Source: Chondrilla cf. caribensis (Eukaryota > Porifera > Demospongiae > Chondrillida > Chondrillidae). From it: 64,000 nt of DNA. The notes under the pieces were generated by a model. It did not search any database. It was not told the origin of the DNA and saw only the letters and a list, made by a program, of their open reading frames with translations. Position numbers and translations under genes: made by a program. The DNA lies in the NCBI GenBank assembly GCA_964020155.1, contig OZ026564.1, forward strand, positions 2,818,723 to 2,882,722, given 5' to 3'. Shown here in pieces: positions 43,850 to 63,533 of this stretch (positions are counted from its first letter, which is position 1; each line of letters opens with the position of its first letter).

Positions 43850-44937
43850 ATGGCCTCGACTACTAGCGAATCTGGTGACTCCACTCCGGAGATTCCTTCC
43901 GAAAGCCCGGGAAGCTCCGTCTCCACCTCTTTGAGAGAAGAGTACGAAGAACTTCTCAAATATGCTGTCGTGACGCCTATCATCGATAAAAGTATGGGCG
44001 GAAGAGCCGCACTGAGAAGACCAGACGATCCAATCCCCAGAGAAACGATTACAATGACCAAACCCTCAAGACCACGCGATGCGACCTTAACAACGCGGGA
44101 CCTTGATGGCACGGAAGGTAAGGGATGTAGAACTCGTTCAGAATTCCTTGTCTCTGGACAATACGTAGCTACACACGTCCTAACACTGTGGGAACAGTGT
44201 TGACCTGCCAACTGTGTATGTGTGCTACGTGTGCCTTTATGTATGTATTCGTGTCTGTGTGCTTTGTGTACCTTTATGTATGTGTATGTTTTTGTGATTG
44301 TGCACCGTGTGTTTTATAATACTACGTATGTGTGCCTGTCAAATAATACATATGTATATACACTGGAGTGAAGAAATTATGTATTTACCTACGTATACCA
44401 ATTTATACACACAGTTGCCACCATTATAGCATATTATTTCATGTACTTATCTATGTATGTGCATTCTGAATGTAGTTGTCAAAGTACTTAGTAGTTCCGG
44501 AACAACCACTACAACTGATGGAGGTTCAGTGGACAGACAGCAGAATGTTGAGGAAGTAGTCAGTGTAGAAGATGGAGGTGAGGAGGATGGGGGGTTGAGG
44601 GAGAGTGTGCCACGTCGCCCTCCCCCGGTGAGCTCTTCGATGCTGGACACACCATGCATCATCGGCGAGGAGAGGAGGGACCCGGAGCTGGTGCATCTGG
44701 AAATGCAACTGGACATGTGGTGTACGGACATGAAGAGAAACATAATAGTAAGTATAGCAATGAATGTACATACGTACTTATGTATATAAAGCAGGGTTTC
44801 TCTTAGGGGGATCAAGGGGCTACAATTGCCCCCCCATTCTGAGGAGATCAAGGGGGTACTAATATACGTACATACGTACATGTACGTACATATGTACGTA
44901 CGTATGTCTATTATGATTATTATGTCCTTTGGGTTTT

Positions 44938-44982
<45 letters not shown>

Positions 44983-47900
44983 ATACCTCTGCATATGTAC
45001 GTATATCTTCAGGCTGAGTTTGCTCAGTGCCTGCTGAGGTTGAAAGAACGAATGAGACATGACATGGAAGAGGAGAAGGCAAGGTTCGTACGTACATACG
45101 TACATCATGTGCTATTACTGTTCACTATTAGTTATACAGTGTCTAATGAGTGCCAACATACGTATGTACGTATCTCAGACATGTCCAATAAATATTCTCT
45201 CCCAATCTACTGTATTTACGTACATGCATATACGTATATACATACTGTATGTACCTATAACACTTACATGTGTATTTACATACTCACGTACGTACATTTA
45301 TGTATTCATTATTGGTTGCCTATTAATAGCCTTGTGATTAATGGCCTAGCTAGTTGAGATAGGACTCTAGCCACATAGCCACACATACGTTTGTACATAC
45401 GTAAGTACATACTTAAGTATGTAGATACCTACTTCCGTACCTAATTCCTCTACGGTACTACCTATCTGATTCCTCGTTAGGCATCAGTATGATGTCCACC
45501 AGTTGCAGTGTGAGGTTGAGAGGCTGAAGGACCTTGCTGCTACCTATGAGCAGGGCATTGAGAAGAAAGACCAGGTGATATCCAAACTTTCAGATGCTTA
45601 CCAGAAGCAGGTTGGTATACAGTGTAATATACGTACATAGTACATGACTACTGTACAGATATACGTACGTATACATAATATGCGTATGTAAAGTGTACCA
45701 CAGATGTACATACAGTGCGGTGTAGTATGGTAAACATGTACTGTACAGTATAGCAAAATGCAATACATTACAGTGTATGGGTACAGTACTGATGTGGAAC
45801 GTATGTAGTACGAGAGAATATCTACAGCCCTACTAAAGCTAGCTAAGTACGTAATTAGAGACATACGTACATACGTACTTAGATAAAAGTCAGTGTTATG
45901 TCTGAAAACTGTCTTGAAGTCAAAATGTTGGATGATGTAATGTGCCATTGTGTTAAACAGGCATTTGTCTCAATGAGGTCTCCTGATGCATGCATACTTA
46001 TTCCCTTCCTGTTTGTAGAAAAGCAAGGTGGGCCTGCAGCACTCCTTCAGCCAGTGGAAGCTTCAACACAATGATGAAAAGCGGGAGAGCTTTGTGTCCA
46101 AGATAGCCCTCAAACACTACAAGCACCGTCTGCTGTCCAAGGTGTGGCTGGCTTGGCACGGGATCATAGAGACCAAGTGGAGGCAGAGAGTGGAGAAGGC
46201 CTGCCAGGTTTGTGCACTGCGTATGTATGTATGTATGTATGTATGTACGTACGTAAATGGGAGATTGATATCATGTGTATGGACAGTATTGAATGTCTCT
46301 GTATGTATACTCTCAGGTGCATCACAGTACATACGTATGTACGTACGTACGTAGTGGCATTGTACATACATACTACATGTGCATACGTCATATGTACATA
46401 AGTACGTACATACCTAATTGTACGGGGTTTTGTGAAGCTGCTGTGAGCATGGCCAGATTTTTGCTGAACAGGTTGTTACATACATAGGCACATACATACA
46501 TAGTGGAGGCAGAGAGTGGAGAAGGCCTGCCCTGTATGTATGTATGTATGTATGGTGAATACTTGTTATTATGCCACAATCAATGAGTTGGCAGATTAGC
46601 TGGATGCACATTATTGATTGTAGATTATATTTGTAGCGTGAAATTTTCGCAGATAAAATGATTTGGTTGATGAAGCGGCGGCGGATTAATACGAATATTC
46701 GCTGTGTGTAAAACAGTCTTATATTTGTATTTGCATCTTGCTGGATTGTTATATTCACTAATATTAGTACACTCACACACTCAATGTGTATATGGTGCTC
46801 AGAGATGGGAAATTGTGAGATGTGTTTGATTTGTTGCACTGCTGTTCTCACAGGCCCGAGCAGAGGAAGTTTGTGTTCAGTTGACCAATGAATATGAAGA
46901 GAAACTCAATGTGGTGAGTGACCAGGAGGTTGAAATGGATTTGAAGCCATGAGCAGTGGACCTGTGGGGTCATTGACAGACGTATGTACAGTCAGACCAG
47001 ATTTTCTACCATGTCTGTACGCTCTTGTAGTGACTTCATGTGTGAAATTAGACAGTATGTCCCTGTGTATGATGCAATGAATTTGTGACAAGGGAACTTC
47101 TGTGAGGGTTGTAGTTGTTGGGAGACCATACTCAGAATGTTCGTACAGTGTAACTTGCTTAGTAAGTACAGTACATACATATGTACTTCTGTTTATACAC
47201 ACAGACGTATATACTATTATACGTATACTATACTCCAGCACAGCATGTTAACTAGCCAGCAATTTGATAAAGATACACATTTGGTATTCGTTTCAAGTAT
47301 GTACATACATACGTACTTACTAAGCAAGTTGAACTGTGTGTGTTCTTTATTTTGTGTTCAATTCACTGTACGTATGTACTCTTGTATTGACATTAGATGC
47401 AGAGATGTTTAGACGAGGCTAGGTCCGAGGTACAACTCATGAAGCACGAGAGAGACATGTTTGCTGAGAACATGAAGAAGGCCTTCATGAGAGGGGTCTG
47501 TGCTCTCAACATGGAGGCAATGACAATGTTTAACGGGGGAGGTGACCACCATCCTGTGGATGCTGGCAGCAAGACAAACTCGTCACTGGAGAACAGTGAA
47601 GACAGTTTGAGCGAACAGACCAGTATTGAGGACCGGAGTGTGCCTACGGTTCCAACACACCCTGTGAATGTACGGTTCTCCTCAGATAACACAACAGTGA
47701 AACATCAGCTTGTCAATGGTGTCGGGAATACTGCCAAGGTCAACCCACAGAAGGGTAGTGTGAGGGCTGCTGAACCAAAGCAGTATCAGAGGCCACCGGG
47801 ACCAACATCAGGAATTAGAGGAAGCACTAAATCCAAGAAGACAACCTCAGCTAAACCCATGCCAGCTATTGTGGTAGAAAAACATGGTCAACATCATTAA
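43850..47900 (+). CDS. POC5: Centriolar protein POC5-like, seven exons
   Basis: Exons 43850-44117, 44476-44747, 45013-45083, 45481-45610, 46019-46207, 46854-46913, 47397-47900; 1494 nt, 497 aa. Residues near 22-45 ([20 protein letters not shown]) match the conserved POC5 N terminus. Exons 3-4 form a coiled coil. Exon 5 carries Trp-rich Sfi1-type centrin-binding segments ([27 protein letters not shown]). Exon 6 is [19 protein letters not shown] and exon 7 has [20 protein letters not shown], a POC5 hallmark, then a low-complexity tail ending near VVEKH. POC5 binds centrin and is needed for distal centriole assembly. Its stop is only 151 bp before the next start codon on the same strand. Confidence 0.92.
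44940..44981. repeat. (GT)n tract near the 3' end of POC5 intron 2
   Basis: About 42 bp of GT, ending about 31 nt before the exon 3 acceptor. Confidence 0.95.
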
Positions 47901-48051
47901 CTGATCGAGTTTCAATTCACTGTGCACGTGTGATACTTTGTACTTACATGTGTAAATTGAAGTCAATAATTATTACGTTTCTTTCCGGATACGGAAGTTC
48001 AGAGTTAATTGAATACACCTCCGGAAGTGGTGCGTCACCTTCGTAAGTGAC

Positions 48052-48466
48052 ATGTCAAAGGAGCAAGACGTACCATGGGACAGCGACGAGTTCCCCCTTC
48101 GAATGGCCACTGACGTTAAAGCGGAAGGTGGGATTGTTCGTGATTGTATCGTAACGATTTGTAAGACTATCCTTTCTTTGTTCAAGGCCACGCCTGCATA
48201 AGTGCATAACTGACGAACGAGATCATCGATTTCACTGTCCTGGTCGAGTATCTGTTATCACCTTGATCACTTTATCCCATGTACGTGCGTGCGTACATTA
48301 ACCTCTGTATACGTACGACCTTGTAGATTTCTATGGTGGAAACTTAGTTGCTGGGAACCCGAAGAGGGGGAAAGTGGTCGCAGTCAATGGCAAGAAACTG
48401 GCCGTGTTTCTACATGACGGGAAGGTGTATGCTATAGATGAAAAGTGTCCACACTTGGGTAGGTCT

Positions 48467-48552
<86 letters not shown>

Positions 48553-48632
48553 TGTGTGTTTGTGTTTGTGAGTGTGTATGTGTGTGTGTGTATGTGTTTG
48601 TGTGTGTGTATGTGTTTGTGTGTGTTTGTGTT

Positions 48633-48678
<46 letters not shown>

Positions 48679-48768
48679 GTGCCGTTTGTGTTTGTGTTTA
48701 TGTCTGTTTTTGTGCTTGTGTATGCGTATGTGCTTGTGTGTGTACATGAATGCGTGCATACAGTGTGT

Positions 48769-48822
<54 letters not shown>

Positions 48823-48864
48823 GTGTGTGTGGTGTGTGGTGTGTGTAATATGGTGAGTGTGTGT

Positions 48865-48933
<69 letters not shown>

Positions 48934-49301
48934 TGTGTGCATGCATGCGTATGTGCATGTGTGTGTTGATTCTAACATTCAGCACTTCTGTATAATAAGC
49001 ATGTCAAACTTTACTTTTCAAGAATTTGTTGTTAACAAGCACCTTACATCCACGTATAAACACATTTACAGGTGGACCATTACACCTAGGTGACATAGAA
49101 GACATCGGTTGTGGGGAATCGCCACGTGTTCGCTGTCCCTGGCACAAGTGGTGTTTTGAACTAACCACTGGTAAGCAAGTACGTCCTCATCTAGGTGGTA
49201 AGTCAACTACCACTTACCCAGCACGGCTGAGAGAGAACGGGCAAATTGAAATTGGTTTCCAATCCCTGGACAAGAATTATTTCACTTCGAGCGACTTTTG
49301 A
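48052..49301 (+). CDS. RFESD: Small Rieske [2Fe-2S] domain protein (RFESD-like), three exons
   Basis: Exons 48052-48127, 48327-48458, 49072-49301; 145 aa. The cluster-binding motifs are CPHLGGPL (Cys66, His68), completed across the exon 2/3 junction, and CPWHKWCF (Cys91, His94), the Rieske C-x-H and C-x2-H pairs. There is no signal peptide, membrane segment or oxygenase domain, so it resembles the soluble vertebrate RFESD proteins (human about 157 aa) or ferredoxin-like Rieske subunits. The role is electron transfer; the partner is unknown. It follows POC5 head-to-tail within 151 bp. Intron 2 is almost entirely GT microsatellite. Confidence 0.86.
48467..48965. repeat. (GT)n compound microsatellite of about 500 bp in RFESD intron 2
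   Basis: Starts nine bases after the exon 2 donor. GT runs are interspersed with TTTG, GAGTG, TATG and GGTG variants. Confidence 0.97.
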
Positions 49302-50027
49302 GTAACCCGTACCAGAGGCTTTCAACATTCACTTGTGGAGGAATTCCCTCCATCTACCCTGTACATTTGTACTACAACTCTGCTTGTGTTCGGGTTAAAG
49401 ACAGGAACGTGTCCTGCACAACCCGAATTCCCACTCCTTACCCTTGTTTTGTCAAAGTTTGTATAATATACACAAATGTACCATATGTTCCTTCAAATGT
49501 ATAATATCATATTTATTTATATTCACCTCACAATAGTTTTTATCTCATATTTTGAATACTGTAGTTATTCCAACCCTACCTTGCATCTTGTAACAGCAAA
49601 ATTAACTTTGCATATAGTTGTATATTACATTTTGCTTATGTATATATAGTGGTACCTCGCACATGCCAAACTGCAGTTATCTGTCAACTTGGTTGTCAGG
49701 TTCTTCTTTTCTAATATAATCTGCCATTTTGAATGATATTATTGTTCTGAAAATGGCTGCCTTGGATTACTGTTTATATATACATGCGTTATCTGACTGT
49801 ATCACTTATTCGTCCATGTCATGGTCTTGTTGATCCAGATATACATAAGTGAGGGTCCACTGCACATACGTACATAACATTAATATAATACATATTATAC
49901 TGCATAAACTACACAAATATACCAAGGTTTCCTAATATATTGCTTGTAGGGAGTATACATGAGAATAATAATACTGTAATTCTATCCTCTACAGTATCTG
50001 TTCATAGTTCATGGTGTACATATGTGG
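49302..50027. other. Convergent 3' region between RFESD and the membrane protein gene
   Basis: AT-rich, with an ATTTATTTAT segment at 49511-49520 that includes TTTATT (AATAAA on the minus strand). No gene seen. Confidence 0.45.
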
Positions 50028-51289
50028 TTACTTCTTGATGCTGCTCTTTCTCCACTCGGTTGAAGTCTCATGATGCTCCTCGGTCTTTTCTTCCGTTGTG
50101 GTGGTTGTGATGACGACACTGTCTCTTGGGTTGGGCACTGCTGTGAATGAACTCTCAACTTTGTTGGTAGTTACCGAGGGGAGATCCCCACTACTCACTC
50201 TGTGCCCCATGGTGTTTGACCCCCCGATACTGGAAGTACTGTAGCTCCGTCCTGTCACTGGAGGACCAGTTTGAACTACCTTTGGTTGGTTTGAGTCAGT
50301 GGGATACACAGTAAAGGTGGTCTTTGTGTAGCCAATGTTATTATTGACCCCAGGTGCTTCCCTGTAGCTAGGTACATACGAAGTAAAGGTGTCGACACCA
50401 GTTGTGAATGAGGACTGCCTGTTCATCTGGTACACTGGACTCCCGTAGACAGGATTGGTGGAATGTGCATTTTTCACAACAGTCACTTGTCGGCCACCTA
50501 CAGCATATTGGTTATAGCCTACTTGAGTGTTTTGTAAGTGCCTCTTCCTACGAGCCTTTGCAAAACAGCAGCAGCATATACCGCAAGGGATGAACAGCAG
50601 TATCCAAACCAGCAGCAGAAACACAGTACCCCCAACGACAATTCCAATATAATCGTTTGTGGACAAACTGACAACTTGCCCTACAGTGATTGGACAAATG
50701 TAATGATTCAGGCTGGAATTGAGCCAGAAAAAAACACATTTCAAAAAAGATCCAGAAAATTATTAACCCTAGCTCAAAACAATACACAAGCAGAGATGGG
50801 GAGAAATATTTGCCTCAACTTCCCTTGAAGACATTCTTAACCACCAATCTTCTACAAGAATGTAGATCGTTTATAGGATACTAACTCAAAACCAGCAAGC
50901 ATCATAAGAAACTAGGCAACCCTACCATATTATATGGATCACCATGCATTTTAAAACAGTTTTACTGGCAATATTTACTTGGTCTAAAGTATATTGACAC
51001 TTAGTATTAAGTAAATAGTACAAAGTACACTGGCGATCAAAGGGGATCTAGACGTGAATATAAAGAAAATGAGAATCACTGTACGTTTAGAGGAAAGAAA
51101 CGGGAGATCGAACATTGACAGAGAGTGAAATAATCGAGTTTCTGCGTAGTGTTAATGGCGCATAAGGACTATATACGTGCTCTACCTAGCTGACCCGATG
51201 GACTGAGAGGAATGCGACTTGACGAAAAACTCACCGAGAGCACAACCGATCTGGATCACGAATAGAAATGCGAATAAGACGAGTGTCAT
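50028..51289 (-). CDS. Small single-pass membrane protein, two exons, family not recognised
   Basis: Exon 1 is 51289-51235 (donor CTCG|GTGAGT) and exon 2 is 50680-50028 (acceptor CACTGTAG), phase 1, 235 aa. Exon 1 encodes a signal peptide (MTLVLFAFLFVIQIGCALG). The mature ectodomain is only about 10 residues. A strong transmembrane helix follows (about 30-50, IGIVVGGTVFLLLVWILLF), ending in the cysteine cluster CGICCCCF next to RRKRH, likely palmitoylated and facing the cytosol. The tail of about 175 residues is rich in Ser, Thr, Tyr and Val with NPVYGSPVY motifs and ends in charged EEKTEEHHE. The layout recalls VOPP1/Shisa-like adaptors, but I do not recognise a specific family. An alternative acceptor upstream gives an immediate stop and was excluded. 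Confidence 0.62.
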
Positions 51290-51835
51290 TCCTCTACTGA
51301 TCAAGCAAAAAATAAGGGCGTACACCCTGGGAGGGTTCTGGAAGTATTCACGTGCTGCAAACTACCATAGTAACGAGTAAAGGCTCCACCCAGACCACAC
51401 CCTTCAACGCCGGTCAATCTTCTTAAAGGCTACGTACGGTGTAATTACAAGCAGTAAAGCGTTAAAATGGAAGAAAATGGCAAAATGCATATTTTTCAAG
51501 CGTTTCATCTTCTTTGGTAGTGTAGAAACGTCGCTAGCAACCACGGGAGAGAGTCTTGTGGCTGAAAGGGCTGACAAGACGGCTAGCAAAGGTTTCACCC
51601 AGGTTCGAATCCCAGAACTGAAGATTTTTCCCTGCACCCCCGGCCTACATCAGAGAACAAGACCACAGAACGTTGATTCCAACACGTGGAATAAGATATC
51701 AATCGATCAAAAGAGGCGACACCTTTAATACGTCAATTTATACGCTAAACTAACTTATTAAATTGTACAGTATTTATATTGTTAGACGTACAATAGATCA
51801 ATAACCTTCGTTATGTATAAATTTCCTCGGAGTAC
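51290..51835. other. Intergenic region with a tRNA-like promoter remnant
   Basis: No protein gene supported. It contains TGGCTGAAAGGG (51559-51570), similar to an RNA polymerase III A box, and GGTTCGAATCC (51602-51612), a perfect B box. The flanks do not pair into a proper tRNA, so this is best read as a tRNA pseudogene or a tRNA-derived SINE head. Confidence 0.4.
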
Positions 51836-53066
51836 TATGGGGCGCCGTTTGTGTAAAAATTACCTATGGATTGAGATGTACGAAATTTATGGATATATAG
51901 CATACATCCGGATCTATAATCATACATCCGGATCTATAATCATACATCCGGATATATATCATACATCCGGATCTATATCATACATCCAGATATATAATAT
52001 ACATCCGGATCTATAATATACATCCGGATCTATAATTATACATCCGGATCTATAATCATACATCCAGATCTATATCATACATCTGGATCTATAACCATAC
52101 ATCCGGATCTATAATCATACATCCGGATCTATGTCATACATCCGGATCTATAATCATACATCCAGATCTATATCATATATCTGGATCTATAGCATAACTA
52201 CAGGTGTTTAGCAATCCCTGTAATATGGTTACATCATATTGTCACATGATATCATGTGATATAATGCTATCTACAAAGGAGAGGGGAAATGATGTAAGTA
52301 CTTAATATTTGGTGAGCAAGAGGGTCACAATGACACAAGTGACAATAAGTGGTGAGCACGTTTTAGTGAAAATGGCTGAACTCCCTGATTCAAGCAGTAC
52401 TAGTGCAGCTGGTAGACCAAGTGTCGAACTGGATTTAGCAGAAGTAAACCAGCTAATTTCCATGGGATTTACCAAGACCAAGATTGCAGAAATACTTGGA
52501 ATCAGTCGTAAAACATTATACAATTGGATGAGTAGACAATTGTCACTTGTGTCATTGTGACCCTCTTGCTCACCAAATATTAAGTACTTACATCATTTCC
52601 CCTCTCCTTTGTAGATAGCATTATATCACATGATATCATGTGACAATATAATGTAACCATATAGGGATTGCTAAACACCTATAGTTATGCTATATATCTG
52701 GATATATGATATAGATCCAGATGTATGATTATAGATCCGGATGTATGATTATAGATCCGGATGTATGATTATAGATCCGGATGTATGATTATAGATCCGG
52801 ATATATAATATAGATCCGGATGTATGATTATAGATCCGGATGTATAATTATAGATCCGGATGTATATTATAGATCCGGATGTATATTATAGATCCAGATG
52901 TATATTATAGATCCGGATCTATAATATAGATCCGGATGTATGATATATATCCGGATGTATGATTATAGATTCGGATGTATGATTATAGATCCGGATGTAT
53001 GCTATATATCCATAAATTTCGTACATCTCAATCCATAGGTAATTTTTACACAAACGGCGCCCCATA
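51836..53066. mobile_element. 1231-bp foldback transposon with arms of about 510-530 bp and a 6-bp TSD
   Basis: The ends are complementary, starting TATGGGGCGCCGTTTGTGTA on the left and ending with its complement on the right. Complementarity continues through inner minisatellites (left 51903-52193, right 52688-53010; units around CATCCGGATCTATAAT) and a further unique segment up to 52346 on the left and from 52539 on the right. Only 192 bp in the middle is unpaired. GAGTAC occurs immediately before (51830-51835) and after (53067-53072), as a target-site duplication. It lies about 180 bp upstream of the P450 start codon. Confidence 0.9.
52372..52560 (+). CDS. Helix-turn-helix domain fragment in the foldback loop
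   Basis: A 62-codon frame, nearly all inside the non-palindromic loop. It has a Ser-rich start, then GRPSVELDLAEVNQLISMGF and TKIAEILGISRKTLYNWMSR, a clear helix-turn-helix. This resembles the N-terminal DNA-binding module of integrase/DDE-type transposase-derived proteins. The last five residues come from the right arm. It may be a captured exon or the remnant of the element's own transposase; expression is unknown. Confidence 0.5.
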   Translation: MAELPDSSSTSAAGRPSVELDLAEVNQLISMGFTKTKIAEILGISRKTLYNWMSRQLSLVSL

Positions 53067-53184
53067 GAGTACAGCGTGTTTCACATATTATTATGGCCGA
53101 TTCAATAATAATGGAGCTGGGGCATTTCGAAACACAAATCATTAATGATCACCGAGTTGAAGTCGAACGGGGCACAGTATTGCA

Positions 53185-53214
53185 TCATAGACTCTAAAGG
53201 TGTAGAGTCTATGA
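53185..53214. mobile_element. 30-bp hairpin element with 5-bp TSD, upstream of the P450
   Basis: TCATAGACTCTA, then AAGGTG, then TAGAGTCTATGA, flanked by TTGCA at 53180-53184 and 53215-53219. The paralogous promoter near 63500 lacks it. Confidence 0.7.
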
Positions 53215-53247
53215 TTGCATCAGTCGTGAGATTTGGTTTTGAAGACG

Positions 53248-60663
<7,416 letters not shown>

Positions 60664-61129
60664 ATAGCAAGGAAACTTGATAGACACTAGGCATGGACAC
60701 ATAAGCATTGTGGAGGATTGTAGTGATTTTTTTACTTGATTATTGTCCCTCGAGTGTTTCTATAGATGCATGTCTATTATTGTAGAATAATTGAATTTGT
60801 TTATAATCACTTTCATGTATCACTTGTGATTACAAGATATTATTATTGCTTATACTGCTGAGATTATTAATTTAACTGCAGGTTATTATTATAATATTCA
60901 AATCATGCATTGCTCCGATTCACCATTGCCTACTTACCATAAAATATAATCCATAAGAATATACTTTTGGATGTACATTTCAAAGAAGGTGCTATGGACA
61001 TTGCATGTAGTGTCCATTGTCTGGGTGATTTCACATTTTGTGCCTGGTCAACGGCTGCAGATCTTGCCAAGTATCCATATGAAACTCAACAGCACATACT
61101 GGTAAGTGGCCAGTAATCCGAGCTATATA
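60664..61129. other. P450 3' flank
   Basis: AT-rich, no gene seen. Includes the presumed 3' UTR of the P450. Confidence 0.45.
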
Positions 61130-63270
61130 TGTTCGGAGGTGCTCAAGTACCTAGCTAGGGTTGGGGCTATGGAGATGAGAAACAATTATTTTGTAAGCTA
61201 GTCGGACTGCAACGTTTCCGACTTTTGTTGGGAAAATCCGTTCACTGACAGATTGAGGAGCATTTAGAAATGCAGTCTGGTGGGTCGTCTTTAGCAGTCA
61301 AGGTGCCTTGAGAGTTACCCACCTTGAATATTTTCATATGTTAGTTCATGCCCCTAACTAGGTATATCAAAATATCAATTTGTCACATTCCCTCCCCCAT
61401 GAGCTTTTTCTCCCATAATCTCCCATTGAAAAAAGCACCTCCGAATGTACGTAGCGGGGGTTATGGACCACCTACTGAAATGGAAACTGATGCATATGTT
61501 ATAGTTCATGTCTCTAGTCAGATGTGGTAAAACTATCAGCTGGACATGCCCGTTTCCCATGAGCTTTACAAGATGGTGCTAAGTGTTTTTCTCCTATTCT
61601 CCTCCATACATTGAGTGTGATGCTATGACCAGAATTTGATCCCATAGCACAAATAAATGGGGTTATAGAAAGCATACACGGGGATAGGGATTGTTCCATA
61701 AGTTGGATTACATCCCCAGCTAGGTCTGGTAAAAATATCAGCTCGACACCCCCTCCCTCTCCCCATGAGCTATGCAAAAATGTGCTTAGCGTTTGCCCTC
61801 CCATACATACTCTCCTATACATTGAAAAAATATTGAGCACCTCTGAATTTAGCTGGAGGGGTTCGGCTCACATATGGCAAAGGAAATGGTTTCATGTTAG
61901 TTCACCTCCCCAGCTAAGCGTGGTAAAAATGACATGCTTGACACGTCTTCTATCCCATGAGCTATGCAAGATTGTGCATAACGTTTTTTCTCCCATAATC
62001 TCCTATACATTGAAAAACTGATATTAAGCACCTCCGAATGTAGCTGAGATTACAGGCTGTCCACATAGATAGAAATTGTTTCATATATTAGTTCATGTCT
62101 CTAGCTAAGTGTGGTGAAAAGCTTGATGCACCTCCCTCCCCCATGAGCTATGCAAAAAGGTGCGTAGTGTTTTCTCTCTCACTCTCCCCCATATATTGAA
62201 AAAATATGAAGCATCCCCGAATGTAGCTGAGGATATGGGTTATCCACGGAGATAGAAATTGTTTCATATGTTAGTTCATGTCTCTAGCTAAGTGTGGTGA
62301 AAAGCTTGATACGCCTCCCTCCCCCATGAGCTATGCAAAAAGGTGCGTAGTGTTTTCTCTCTCACTCTCCCCCATATATTGAAAAAATATGAAGCATCCC
62401 CGAATGTAGCTGAGGATATGGGCTATCCACGGATATAGAAATTGTTTCATATGGTAGTCCACATCCCTACCTAGGTGTGGTAAATATATCAGCTTGACAT
62501 GCCCTCTCCTCCATGAGCTTTAAAATAGGTGCTTAGCATTTTCTCTCCCACTCTCTCCATACATTGAAAAATATTAAGCACCTCTGAATGTAGCTGGGTT
62601 TATGGGTTAGGAGATTGGAATTATTTCAAATGTTAAATCACCTCCCCAGCCAGGTCTGGCTAAATTATTAAGTTGACACGCCCCCTCCCCCATGCACTAC
62701 GCAAGTAAGGCGCTTAGCCTTATTACTCCCATACTCTCCCATAGATAAATAATAATAAAATTATTAAACACCTTCAAATGTAGCTAGGGTTAGAGGCCAT
62801 AATACAGAGTTGGGAATTGTTTCATAAGATAGTTTCCATCCACATCTAGGTCTGGCTAAAATATTACGTTGGTACACCACCTCTCCCATATAATTATATG
62901 CAAGAAGGTACTTTATTTCTCTCATACTTTCCCATACATTTGAAATTATTGTTAAGCACCTCTATAGGGTTAGTGGCCACATACGGAGATGGGAATTGTT
63001 TCATAAGTCACACCCCCTCTCCCATGAGCTATACAAGATGCTTAGTATTTTATCTCCTATTCTATCCCATACACTAAGTGTGGTGCTAGGACCAAAATTT
63101 GGCCCCTTACCATCACCTTGAATAAATGGGGTTATGAAACATGCACAGAGATGGGAATTGTTTCATAATATTTGTTTTAAGCCCCAGCAAAGATCATATT
63201 AACATGTCCCCTTCCCATAAGCTATACAAGAAGGTGTTTAGCGTTATTTCTCTTATACTCTCCGTACATT
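61130..63270. repeat. Degenerate tandem array, unit about 180-190 bp, about 11 copies
   Basis: Each unit carries CCCATGAGCTATGCAA, then TTTTCTCTCCCATACTCTCC, CATACATTGAAAAA, AAGCACCTCCGAATGTAGCT, GGGAATTGTTTCATATGTTA and CTAGGTGTGGTAAAAATAT. The CATGAGCT landmark occurs near 61397, 61556, 61765, 61957, 62142, 62322 and 62511, and in diverged form to about 63210. No long frame survives, so it is not coding. Confidence 0.85.
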
Positions 63271-63533
63271 ATTAATGTATGCTTGGGTAGGAACACTGTT
63301 AAGATCGATACGGACCGCAAGCCATAGAACGGAATCAATTACCTCGCTTACATGTTTAGGTTCATCGCTTTCGAATGCAAGACTATACTTCCGGTTTGCG
63401 GCGAGCTGGATCTTCGATCATTGCTGAGATCATTATTACGTAACGATAAATCATCTACGCTGAGTTGAAGTAGTTCATAAGTTATTAACGCAGTATTGGC
63501 GTTTAGTCGTGTGAGATTAACGTTGAGAAGACG

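Noticed and set aside
48331..48985. His/Thr- and Cys/Val-repeat proteins over GT/CA tracts here and elsewhere
   Set aside because: Translations of dinucleotide microsatellites, not genes.
51404..51730. Plus-strand 83-codon frame and minus-strand 77-codon frame
   Set aside because: They overlap the tRNA-like segment and show no protein family; likely repeat-derived.
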